Made by a program: the position numbers and the translations under genes. Shown in pieces: positions 1 to 13,200 of a stretch of DNA of 64,000 nt (position 1 is the stretch's first letter; the number at the start of each line of letters is the position of its first letter). This DNA comes from Anadara kagoshimensis (Eukaryota > Mollusca > Bivalvia > Arcoida > Arcidae). Below the pieces are notes generated by a model. It did no database searches, was not told the origin of the DNA, and worked only from the letters and a program-made list of their open reading frames with translations. The DNA is taken from positions 48,498,634-48,562,633 of the forward strand of contig CM037861.1 in the NCBI GenBank assembly GCA_021292105.1, written 5' to 3'.

Positions 1-245
1 CTGAAAGCTGAAAGCCAAATGACAATTATAAAATTTCAGGCCAACTGAAAGCTAATGTCAATTATGCTCTTAGCTTTAATTTCAATTTAGCTAAAAGCTG
101 ATAGCTAAAAGAAAATTATGAATTTCAGGTCAACTGAAGGCTAAATGTCAATTATGCTGTTAATTTAAATTTCAATTTAGCTAGAAGCTGAAAGCCAAAT
201 GAAAATTATAAATTTTAGGCCAACTGAAAGCTAAATGACAATCTG
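1..245. repeat. 90-bp tandem repeat, about 2.7 copies, cut by window edge
   Basis: The block TTCAATTTAGCTA recurs at about 81 and 171, and the motif AGCTGAAAGC/CCAACTGAAAGC recurs with a 90-bp period. The array probably starts left of the window. Confidence 0.7.
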
Positions 246-984
246 CTGATAAAGATAAAACACAGGGGCTTGCTTTTATTGAATACAAATCTTTCAAACA
301 ATATATTTTAGGTACTGGAAATCTGTTTATAAAGCACTACTTAATGAAATTATTAAATGACCTTGATCTTAGGTGTTCAGCCATTCATGCCAATTTATTA
401 TCAAGACAAAATTATCAAATTACCTTTTCAATTACATGATAAAAATTTGATATTTGGAAACTGATCTATATATTGACACCTTATGTCATGAGCAACAACT
501 TTATTGTTATGAACTTGATGTGCTTATTATCAACTTACCTTGTCGAGTATGTCAACAAAATTATATATTTTGAACTTGATCTATATATTGCCTCACTGCT
601 AGATAGGGTCAACTTTCTTCACACATGACATAAATGGTCAAATAATTGACCTGTGCTCAGTGGTTTAAAACTCTGTTAGATTAACCAAAATGGTTAGTGA
701 AATTTCAGAATGTTAATAAAATTAAAAATATTCAAATTAAGAATACATTTCTGGCTTTAACTGCCTCTGTTTGATAATAATAATTGTGTACATTTAATTT
801 TGAACTGAATTTTCAGAAATGTTATCTAAAACACAAAATAAAAATTTCAAAAATATTGCCTAAAACACAAAATAATTTTTTTTTTACTAACAATCTGATT
901 AAGCTAACAAAGCATTGAACAACCCGACCCTGATCAACTATGACTTAAGTGATTTCAAACTAGACCTATATATTATCAATTTAC
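246..984. other. Anonymous intron sequence left of exon 12
   Basis: AT-rich sequence with no supported coding, RNA or repeat feature other than short homopolymers. Confidence 0.5.
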
Positions 985-1212
985 CTTATCTAGAACAGCC
1001 TTCTCTCTTATCAACTGTTGTTCCATTTCTTGTTCCAGTTTGAATGATTCAGCCATTTCACTTTTTATTTTTTGAGCATTTTTCTGTTTAAGTTCTGATA
1101 AATTCTGTTTTATACGTCTGACAGTTTGTTCCTGTTTCTGTCGGGTGTATTCAGCGTTACGTACAGAGTTGTAGAGATTTTGTTCATAATCTTCTCCTTT
1201 AGTTACCATTTT
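985..1212 (-). CDS. Coiled-coil gene exon 12 (last exon in window)
   Basis: Acceptor ATTTCAG, 228 nt, phase 0 at both ends, donor GTAAAT. Encodes residues 429-504 (starts KMVTKGEDYEQNLYNSVRNA, ends EKAVLDK). The donor shows that at least one more exon lies to the left of the window; I see no coding match in 1-984. Confidence 0.78.
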
Positions 1213-4200
1213 CTGAAATTATAAAAGAAAAAGAAATAAATCTCGCAGCTCAATAATATGTACGATACAGTAAAACCTTATTATAATGCCCCTCGACAAC
1301 TTTGCCACCTTGCATATCACACATTGTATTATGAAGTCCTAAATCTGTTTTTTTCTGTTTTTCTTGACAAGTCCACCATGATTTATCCCCAAACCTTTAA
1401 AATTTGACTGAACAAATGGCTGCAATGAACAGAGGTTTTTTGTATTTGAAAGCAAGAGCAATCAATACCACACAGCAATAACTCACAATGCAACAATATA
1501 GAAGAAAAACCACAATATTTTGAGGCCAATGATAATTAAAGTTATCAGAAGACAATGCAGCTCACTGAATATCTAATTTTATAATAAAAATTAAAAAACA
1601 CTCTAAAATTTCAACATAGGACATTGAGTAGACACTGAATGAGGGCCAAGGTCGACCTGAGATTTTCATATTTGAAAAGCATGGGACTAGCAACATCCTT
1701 GCCCAGTTAGATGTCACTGTTCTGGAGAAGTTGTTTAAATGATTTCCGACCTTGTGCAACAAATGATGGCTGATGGACAATGGTTGATGGGCAATGGACA
1801 AAAGAGCATTTGATTAGCTCCCCTTGAGCTTTCACTCAAGTGAGCTAAAGACGTTGTGTGACCTCTGAATCTTGCATACTGATGTATCAATTTCATGTAA
1901 CATAATTATTGATATTGATTTTTATTAAGTGTGCTAAATATAATGAAATTTTCAATATATTGCCTGCATGAAAAATTTCTTTACAGGAAAAACTAATGAT
2001 GTTCTCTTAAAAATTCAAATTCATGACCAGAGGGAAAATAATATGTTACAAAAATCAATTAAGGTTATCCAAATGTGATGTATTACATCATTTATACTTC
2101 TAAATAACATAAACACCTGAGATAGCATCAAAAACACTGCAAAAATATAGCCCTAAAAAATAAAAAATAAACTCCAGTAAAAGATATAGTTAAGATCTGT
2201 CTTTCACAATCATTAAATCGTAACATCATATAGTTATTGAATAACAATCAAATAGCACTTGACAAAAAGAGCACCTGTTTTTCATTTATACAAAAAGAAA
2301 GTTGTGGCATTTAAATGCAATCTTAAATCTACAGTTTCAACTCAAAGAATATAATATTCATCTGCAAAATGACATGCAAAATTTTTTAAGAGGACCGTGA
2401 AAGCAACATATGCTCACCTGACAATGACTTGCATTTAGTTTGGTAACCTCTAAGTTTTCTTCAATAATTTGACCTACTGACCTAATTTTTTTTATCCATC
2501 ATGGTTCACATGCACATTTGGTGTACCTAATGTAAAGAAGACAATTTTGTGCAAGTTTGACGAAGAGTGACCAAAACATTTTGCTTCTTTCTAGAAGGTT
2601 AACAAGGCTTTTGTATTTTTGTGCTTAGTGACTTCCTTTTTACACAACATGAACAAAATATGAATACAACCTTTCTGTCATCATTCTGAACAATTTTGAT
2701 TAAGATTGGCAAAAAACAAAAAACAAATGGCCTCTGACAAAAAAAGACCTCTAAAGTGTAATGATTTTTCTACTGTTCCTCCTAGTGGCTTTCTTCTTTC
2801 CCCTATATGGCCCATATCAGAAAATGACTTTATTTTTGTCAATAGGATTATTATGAAAAAGTATGAAGACTGGGTAAAAAATGTGGCCTCTAGTGTGTCA
2901 ATAAGTCTTTCCTCTAGTGTGTCAATATGTCTTTTCCACAGTTTGACCTTGTGCCCTATTATTGATCCAATATGTCGAACATATGAGCATTATTTGGCAA
3001 CTTGACTGGGCTTGTACCAAAAGATTATGCTTTGGCAAATTTAAAGAATATTGAGAAACCAATGTAGTCTCTAGTGTTTTAACAAGATTGTTTTCTTTGA
3101 CTTGAGAAAATATTAGCATAATTAACCAGAAATCTTTTAACAAAAGATATTTCAACTTGGGTCTCATAATTCCAAAAGAGATAAAAAATAAAAATAAAAT
3201 CAGCCAAAATAAATATTTTTGGCAGCTCTTATCAATTCTTTTTTTTTTGAAAAACAAAATGAGCATCTACAAAACCAACAGTAATGATCAGATTGGTGTA
3301 ACTAGTTCAACAGTCCTGGCGCAGTTAACAAATTTCAGAAACCTATCATTCAATATATCTGAAGTGGTCATCATACACTGCACATGCACTGTTGCACAGT
3401 CTCTAGCTTTTAGCCCTTTTGGTGGCTCTGATACATTGTACATGCATTGCTGCCATGGCTTATTGAAAAATGTAGCCCTATTGGTGGCTCTGATGTCTGT
3501 CAAGTACATCTCACACAGCTGCGAACATTCTTTCATCTTAAATTAATTCTATATAACTATAAAAGGAAACAAACGTAATGAAACTGACATATTTTCACAC
3601 CACAGCTGTTGTAAGACTTCTTCCTGTGTTATGTCTATACATTGTTAAATTTTAAAATGGACATCTTTATTTGAATTTATTGCTAAGTAATTTTGTGTAT
3701 CATCTGAACTATTAAAACACTAAGACTCAAAAGTTCACGAAAAAAAGTTTTTTTTAAAGATGTACATGCTTTTGACACAAAATGGAAGAAAAGACCTACT
3801 ATCTTTTCTATCTGTGCATCATATTGCGATATATATGAAGTGTCAATCAAGGTAATACTTGGGTTTCTGGTTACCAGTAAAATTTTATTAAAATATTAAA
3901 ATGTTTTATGAGTGTCTTAAATGTTTTGCGAGGTCAAGATGCATCAGAAAATCAAAGTTTAAAAAAGGATCTGGACTTGCCAAAGCTTGAGTTTACCATT
4001 AGTTTGTTTTATGGAAGCAGTTTTTTTTTCAAATTAAAAGCATGATTTTGACTTGTCCCTTAACACATATATTGCTTAAAATTAACAAATGCTAATAATG
4101 AAATGTTCAATAACCCTAGCCATTTATCTTGTGGTATACAAAGTATTTTGCCAATCAATTGCCATTTTCTGGCAAAAACAGAACAGTTATTTAAACTACA

Positions 4201-7200
4201 ATAATAGTTAAACTACAGTAGAAACTTGAATCAATTCTAGGATTTGTTAAGGCAGATTTTGGTATTACAAAAGAATTTGGTGATAAATCTGGAAGACTAA
4301 ATAAAAGAATTACCAGTAGACTTTGGGACTTCCAAATACTATGACAATCAGGGAGCTGGTGGCAAAGTTATAAAGGGTCTTTATAACAGGGTTTTACTGT
4401 ATATAACATGATCCTTCTGTTGCCATAGTTACTTCAATCAAATAAAATGTTTAATTATGTTTTACATGATTGTAGAGAATTAATAAGGATTTAAAATCCA
4501 AAAATTCTGGGCAGGTCTTTTTGTTAAAAAAGTATGCAAGAATTGACTCCTGTGATGTTTTGGGCGGGTCTTTTGTCAAAAAACTATGTATGAATTGACT
4601 CCTGTGATGTGTTTTTGAACTCCACTGATGTATACTGTTATGCGACCAATGAGGTGTACTACACAGTGACAATAAGAATGGGTAATTGATCCCATCACCA
4701 GCGATGAATTTTAAAAAACAACTTTCTGTTCATTCAAAAATTCCAGGTAATTTTATACTACAGGTTTGTCCTATTGTAGTCTTAATTTGTTAGTAATTAT
4801 ATATATAATAAATCATCATACCTCCTATCCTGTTTAACAACACAAATAACGTCATCAACATTCTTTTTTTAGGTTCTTTCGCAATTAACTTCTAGAAATG
4901 GCATGTAAAAAACAGGTACAATGGGGTATTTATTTTTACACATGACAAGTTTTTTAGTTTGTTTCTGAATAACCTTCTAGAAATAATCTCAAAATAAAAA
5001 AACATGTGTAATTTAGGTATTTTTATCTGTTTTTTTTACAAATATTTTTTTAGGTTGTTTCTCAATTAACTTATAGAAACCACACAACCAAAAAACAGAT
5101 GTAATTTTGTTTAAATTTTTTTATTTTTACAAATAAAAAGTTAAAAGATTTAAAGATTGTATTTTAAGAAAAAAGTGAATTCACCAGAGGAATACTAAAA
5201 ATAGTTCCACCATATAAATATAAATAATAACAAAAATCACCTGATCAACAAATTAGATTTCAGTTTGAATGAGTTTGACTGACAAGATACTATTTATAAT
5301 CTGCAATCAATAAAATAATTGTCCTGGTGTCTATTTCAACACAAGTTAATGGGTTCATTTGTGAATAACTTTTGTCAACAAAATAGAGGTGAAGTGAAAT
5401 AAGGAGAAATCTATTTGAATAAAGATTGACTATACAGCCAAACCTGTCCACTATCAAAGTCACCTAAGGGAACCAGTAAACATGGCCTACATGGGCAGAT
5501 GACCCTTATACACAGGTTCAAATAACATGAATAAAGAGCAGATGCCGTCAAATCTGATTGGCCTTCAAAAGAATGTGGTCCTTATATAGAGGTAGTCTTC
5601 AAGTTTGACCACATGATATCAATGCCTCAATGTAGCAATGTAACATCATGGTCAAATGAGGCAATGTAACATCAAGGTCAAATAAGGCAATGTAACATCA
5701 AGGTCAAATAAGGCAATGTAACATCAAGGTCAAATGTGGCAATGTAACATCAAGGTCAAATGTGGCAATGTAACATCAAGGTCAAATGTGGCAATGTAAC
5801 ATCAAGGTCAATGAGGCAATGTAACATCAAAGTCAAATGTGGCAATGTAACATCAAGGTCAAATGAGGCAATGTAACATCAAGGTCAAATGAGGCAATGT
5901 AACATCAAGGTCAAATGAGGCAATGTAACATCAAGGTCAAATGTGGCAATGTAACATCAAGGTCAAATGAGGCAATGTAACATCAAGGTCAAATGAGGCA
6001 ATGTAACATCAAGGTCAAATGAGGCAATGTAACATCAAGGTCAAATATGGCAATGTAACATCAAGGTCAAATGAGGCAATGTAACATCAAGGTCAAATGA
6101 GGCAATGTAACTTCATGGTGAAATGAGGCAATGTAACATCAAGGTCAAATGAGGCAGTGTAACTTCATGGTGAAATGAGGCAATGTAACATCAAGGTCAA
6201 ATGAGGCAATGTAACATCAAGGTCAAATGAGGCAATGTAACATCAAGGTCAAATGAGGCAGTGTAACTTCATGGTGAAATGAGGCAATGTAACATCAAGG
6301 TCAAATGAGGCAATGTAACATCAAGGTCAAATGAGGCAGTGTAACTTCATGGTGAACTGAGGCAATGTAACATCAAGCTCAAATGAGGCAATGTAACATC
6401 AAGGTCAAATGAAGCTGTGTAACTTCATGGTGAAATGAGGCAATGTAACATTATGGTCAAATGAGGCAATGTAACATCAAGGTCAAATGAGGCAATGTAG
6501 CATCAAGGTCAAATGAGGCAATGTAACATCATAGTGAAATAAGGCAATGTAACATCAAAGTCAAATGTGGCAATGAAACAATAAGGTCAAATGTGGCAAT
6601 GTAACATGATGGTCAAATGTGGCAATGTATCATTAAGGTCAAATGTGGCAATGTAACATCAAGGTCAAACAAGGCAATGTAACATTAAGGTCAAACAATG
6701 CAATGTAACATCAAGCTCAAACAATGCAATGTAACACAAGATCAAACAAGACAATGTAACATCAAGATCAAACAAGGCAATGTAACATTATGGTCAAATG
6801 AGGCAATGTTACATCAAGGTCAAATGAGGCAATGTAGCATCAAGGTCAAATGAGGCAATGTAACATCATAGTGAAATGAGGCAATGAAACATCAAAGTCA
6901 AATGTGGCAATGAAACATTAAGGTCAAATGTGGCAATGTAACATCAAGGTCAAACAAGGCAATGTAACATCAAGGTCAAACAATGCAATGTAACATCAAG
7001 GTCAAACAAGACAATGTAACATCAAGGTCAAATGAGACAATGTAACATCAAGGTCCAATGTAACAATGTAATGTCAATGTCAAATGTGGCTTTTTAACGC
7101 CAAAATTAAAATAAACAAAAGTGATAGTAATGGATTGCAATTCTACTATCTCAGAGAAACTAGGATAAATTATTGGCGAATTAAAATGATTTAAGAAAAA

Positions 7201-10200
7201 TCTGGCAGGTGTAAAATAAGGCCAATCACAGTCTTCACCATATCCAATCCCCATAGGTAAACATGTGACCTAGTCTAAATTGTCAGAGAAACTGTGATAA
7301 TTTACCGGTGGTGCATCATCAAAAGACGGGAGTTAAGTGATACGACTTAATAGAACTTGGTCTTACTATACTATAGGGCTGATAAAATCAGTAATTAACC
7401 AAGTGTGAGATGATTTTATCTATCTTTACCTACCTCAATGCTCAAAAGGATAACTAATTCCATTTACAACTTTATTAAATGGTGAAATTCCACATATAGT
7501 TATTACATCTCTATAATCATTTTTAAGTTTAAAATCATCTAATATTACCTCTTACAGCTAGGTGCTATTGTGTTTATCAAAGGTGTTATCAATACTAGGT
7601 GATGACAGTTTATTATCTGCTTATATTACATAAATAAATAACAATTTATAAAATACACACACTTTGTTACACAATATATACCCTCCTTGAAAAAACATTC
7701 TATTAAAGTCTTATATAGTTTGTTAAATTCACAAATAAGCAAGACCATCGCTTGCAAAATATATACCCTCCTTGAAATAACCATCTATTAAAGTCTATTG
7801 CGTGCAAAATACCCCACTGAGGTTTTTTAAATGTTAAAGATAGCAATTTCTGGCCTTTTCAACAAAATACTCAAATACAAACTTGACCTGGAGTTTATCT
7901 AAATACCAATAAAATTGGTAGAAAAAAAACCAAAAATTAATGTCTGGAAGTGGAAAAATTTGTGAAAAGAACACTGACAGACAAAACAGGGAGTCACAGA
8001 CCAGACATGAGAGGGGTGGGGTTGTAAACAATTAATATAATTTATTTTTAATTTAGATATTTAGTATCAACTTTGTGTCAAATGTTGTGTCCTGTAGTTT
8101 CTGAGGAGATGATTAAAATGTAAAAATTTCATACAGGGTATATTTAGAACAGTAAATCGTTGCAATAGCTTTGTCTCAGATGACCCCAAAAGCTTAAGAT
8201 ACTGTAAATTGGAAAATTTTCGCAATCGTGTTATTTTGGCGTAAATTTGCGAGTGAAACAAGTCGCGAAAATAAGCTTTGCGAAAAATAAGCATTAATAA
8301 AAATTATAACTACAGAGTTTCGATCACGCGAAATTAAAAGAAGCAAATAAATATTACAGTGTGTTCACACGAAAATTTCCCAATCTACAGTACTGATAGC
8401 TGATACTCATATCAGGGTACCACATTAGCTGTTCTACATAATCCGGCAATATAGGACTCATCTAATTGGAAAAATCATTTTCATTTTTTGTTATGGTTAC
8501 ATAATACCCCCTAAATCTGTCTTGTCAGTACAATAATTTGCAAGTCATGAAAAAAAGAGAGATAAATTTGATTACGTCAAAAAACGTAAAAACAGATAGT
8601 ACAGTAAAACCTCGGTATAATGTCCCTCGATATCTTTGCCACCTCGCTTATCGCCACACTATTTTGAAGTCCCAAAATCCATTTTGTTTATGTTTTTCTT
8701 TATGGGCCTCCCTCCATTTATCACCAAACCCCTTTATAACGCTAAAATTTGACTGAACAAATGGTGGCGATGAATCCAGGTTTTACTGTATTTTGATTAG
8801 AGAAATGCCGATAATCATAATAAGGTAATAATGGGAGTGATTAAAACTAATCAGTTACCAGGTTTTCCAAATGAAGCAAGTAAAATACCTATGTGACAAT
8901 TGGAAAATTGTGACAAAATCTCTGAGTCTATGATGTGAAAATTATCATAATGATAAAATTTACAAGGACTTAATAGATGTTAATTCAATAATTGCAGAAA
9001 AACAGCAATTTAATATTTATATGGAAATAAAAAGCCACTAATTGTTTATAGTAACATCTGGTTTTTTGTAAATGTTTTGTCTCTGTGGAGGGATTCTGCT
9101 TGTTTGTCATAATAAAAGTCTCCCAAAAACATATTGTCTTACACCTTCTTCTTATTATTTATCTAACATTAGACAAGTTTTTCTATCTGATTTGATGAAA
9201 TACAAGTTTTATCGAACAAGCATGATACAGAATCTTGTATCACCACACACTGTAGTGATACAACATTGGCGGTAAAGCGCACATGCACTTTCTCATTGTG
9301 ACGTCATTAGGGAGTCTTCGATTTGTCAGTCATAACATAGTTCGGTGGTTTTCTGTGGTAAAATGTAATTTTTTCACAAAAAGTATTGTTTTTTTCATTA
9401 TTTTAAATAACCTAATTGGAAATGTTAGATTAAAATATTATAATATACACAGTGTGTATGTACAACCTTCGTATCAGGTCTCGTCCTTTTTTTGTAGCTG
9501 TATCACTACTCAGCGCGCAACAGCGACTCGTAGTGATACGGCTACGAAAAAAGGACTTGACCTGATACTGAGGGTTGTACATACACACTGTGTATATAAT
9601 ATGTATTTATTTACAAAATACAAGGACAAAATGGGGTCACCAGTTCACTGGAGATCGAATCGCTTCAGTTCACAATTTTCTGTGAAAAATTACTTTGCTG
9701 TGGCAAATTTCGATATAAACATTTTTCAAAACATTCTGCACAAATGTTAACAGTTATTGATCATGTGGTACGCTGGTGAACTCTATTTAATGGAAAGACA
9801 AATAACAGTAATAAATATCCTAAATCACTGAACTAATACAAAAGTCCAAAACTATGACAAATGGTAGCCATTTTGAAAATTTTAAAACTCTTAATACACA
9901 TCTTCTGAAGGTGGATAACCAGATTATTAACAAAGAAAAATATCCAACAAAATAATGAATTCATTACAATTTCGGGCATATTTTTTGCAGGAAAGCTGAA
10001 ATTTACTAATTTTAGATGAAATTAGACTTATCATAACTTTCTGTCTCACAAGTCATATGTCAAGAATTATCCAATCTTTAAAAGTCAAAATTCCACAAAA
10101 AGTTTTGGTAAGGTGTAAATAATATCCAAAATTTGTGAAAACCAATTTGACTTAGGTGAGGAAATGTAATAACTACCAAAAAATCATTCCAACATTCACA

Positions 10201-13200
10201 AGGTTTTATATATATCACTATGTCTTGTCAATAAATAGAAACATCCCCAATGAATCATTAAATGAAATATTAATTGCTAAAAATCCAAAAGAAGTTAACA
10301 AAAACAATCAGAAAAACAAATGGGGTTCGCCGCTGTACCACGTGATACCCTCCAACGTTTGTGCGGAACACTTATTTCAAATGGATAGGGAATCGCATGA
10401 GATTACGTTTTCCCGCGAAAACGACGTCATTCCGGGAATCTGTGATGTTGACGTTTTCCAAAACGTTCCGCACAAATGTTAAGAGGTATTGATCACGTGG
10501 TAGAGCGGCGAACCCCATTGAGACTGATAATAAAACTGGGTATTGATAATTAAATAAGGAAATCTGTAGTTTAATGTTCAATTTATTATTTTCCTAATAA
10601 ACTACAGACAACATGATTAAAACTTCAAAATGAGCATCAATGGCCAGTCAGTATTTTCAATTCTTTGCTATAAGATAAAGTATTATGATAAATTTCAAAA
10701 GAAGTTGTTTTTGGTTGTTAAAAATGATGCCGATATTTTTGCGAAATCGCCACTGCTATATAAAGAATGATATACACAGATGTGTTTAAGAATTTTCTTT
10801 AGAAACAAAAATGAGTTTTAGTACTTTTCCAGTGTTTATTTCATTAGCTTATTAAAGGCATTTTCCATAAAAAAAATATACACATATATTCTTCACTGAA
10901 GATGTTGAAATAAGACAAATAACCCAATTTTGAAAATATTTTCAATTTGTGGAGTATCTCATTTAAATTTATTAACTTTTTATACAACAAATTGCATTAC
11001 CATTCAATAAAGTTGAACAGGTTGAATTTATAAAGGTAATACAACACAAAAGTAAATCTATACTGCAATTACTGTCAAACACATCAATAAAACAATATTA
11101 AAAAAAGTTTAAAGGTCCACAAATATTTTTGAAACAGAAAGAAAAATGGTGTATTATTAAAGAAAATACTAAAATACACAGCTGTAACCCAGTAGGGAAT
11201 TAACAATTAAGAATTTTATTTTGTTATATTCTACCCCCATGAATAACCAAAAAATGAGAACTTGTCATCCTTGGATAAAATGTGGATAATAAAATATCCA
11301 AGTGAATGTCCACTTGTGTATCAGAGAATAATTCTAGTGATATTTTATATACTGTACAGGCCTGTCCAAAGTTTAACACTAAGCTAGGGAGTTAGTGCCA
11401 AAATGGCAGCTCATCTAGGCTCCATGTTAGTTACTGTATAATGCTTATATTTCACTGTGGTTTTATTTTTGCTATATTCACGGTCCAGTGTATTCCCAGG
11501 AAAATAAAACAATCGCGAAAATACACGGGTAATTATCAGACCAATGATCTTGCTAGAGCCGTTTTCCTTTAACCAGATAAGGCCGTAAAAATATGACACC
11601 GTGAATGCACTAGTCATCGTCAAACCGGGAAAAGCTGACACCGTGAAAATAAAGCATTATACAGTATATCTTGGCAGCTGCTATATCTATCTCTGGGCAG
11701 TTTTTCAGTCTCTTGCTATCCACATTACAGCCATGTGGCAGTTAAGTTTCAACTCTTTTTTTGTTGGCTCGGTGTTAAACTTTCGACAGAACTGTACTGT
11801 ATGTTGTGCAGATGGTGATAGCTTTAAGTTCTTTTGGAAGTAATAATAATTCTATATTCATACATCAAGTTTAGAGACCACCAAAGTCAAAAAATGTTTT
11901 TAAATATAATAGAATTGAAATAGTAAATTTTCTGATTGAGATTCTTAAACACCCAGCTTGATATGGTTTTAATATCATAATAATAAGCAAATCATATGTG
12001 TGATATATAAAACCTAATTCAATCAGCTCGGTACAGGGGTCCAGCACATAGGTCATGTCTAGTACCCAGCTTGTCACATACAATATCCCAAACAATATGT
12101 CCCCATCAATAGAAATATTTTCATGACAGAGTCCGATTTGTGTTTTAAAGTTGTGTACCTGTATTTTATTGATGTAACTAAATAAGAATTAATATCTTTA
12201 GCGGCAGGTGCCCATAAATAACTTGTCAGCCTACTAGAGTATAAAATGTACAGAAGATCTACTGAGGGAGGAAAAACGCCATATTAAATCTCTGTATAGG
12301 TAAACAACACTGAGCTGTCTGCTTGACCTTTCATTAGGAATATTCATATTCAATAAACGGGTAGTGTTAATATTCACACATATACATATCGCCCATGATT
12401 AGAGTTCACATCATATTGACGAAATACACACACATGATCTCTTCTTAAATTTACACGTTCATAATGAATATTAAATCAAAGGTCAAGCGGACAGGTCAAT
12501 GTTGTTTGTCTATATAAAAGTATAAATGTATCTTAAAATTAACCCTGAAAATTGATTTGTCTTTTAACTGAGTATTGATGTTAATATTAACTACATTTTC
12601 ATGTACCTAATTCAGCGTGTTTCATAGCAGAAACTCAACAGACTATTAAAACTGTCCTGGCGATCTATTGTCTTAATTGCAATGTCCACAATATCTGCTG
12701 CTGCTGCTGCTATTCTAAACCAGACATAGAGTGGAGTAATAATATTTTATACCAAAGTCAAGAATATTTCACTTTCTGTAAACATAAATATATTTTCGCC
12801 GTGTACTAATTTCCACTTATTTCGCAGTCATTTGTTTTGTGCTAAAGTGGAGAATTGAACAGAGTTGAGTTGAGTAATGGTGTTTTACATCCCGGTCAAG
12901 AATATTTCACTTATATTGAAATGTTACCAGCTATAGGCAAAGGTGCAGAAATTTTGCCTTTTTGTTGCGCTGATGGCATTATACAGTAGGGTTCTTTATC
13001 TTGCCACTCCTACTGTGACCTCATTTATTTAAGTTCCATCCAAAGGGACTGTGACTTCAATTTTGTAATGCCGAGTGCTTGGTGAAAGAACAGTCACTAC
13101 CCACTTTTAAGTCTTGGATCAGACCCGTTTGGATTGAACCCACAACCTCCTCCCACTTACAGAGCGAGCACTCTACCAACTGAGCTACCACAGTGGTGGG

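Noticed and set aside
3157-3546. 129-codon open frame on the plus strand
   Set aside because: AT-rich, low-complexity composition, overlapped by equally long frames on the other strand, no known motif.
5622-7090. CRISPR-like regular array
   Set aside because: Units are directly contiguous with no unique spacers, there are no cas genes, and the genome is eukaryotic; it is a satellite.
9283-9750. 155-codon open frame on the plus strand
   Set aside because: It runs through a palindrome and a decayed MITE, has no recognisable domain and no splice or start support; it is a by-product of the repeats.
10156-10482. 108-codon open frame over the CpG-rich MITE
   Set aside because: It ends inside the MITE, and related copies at 9631 and 43379 do not preserve the frame.
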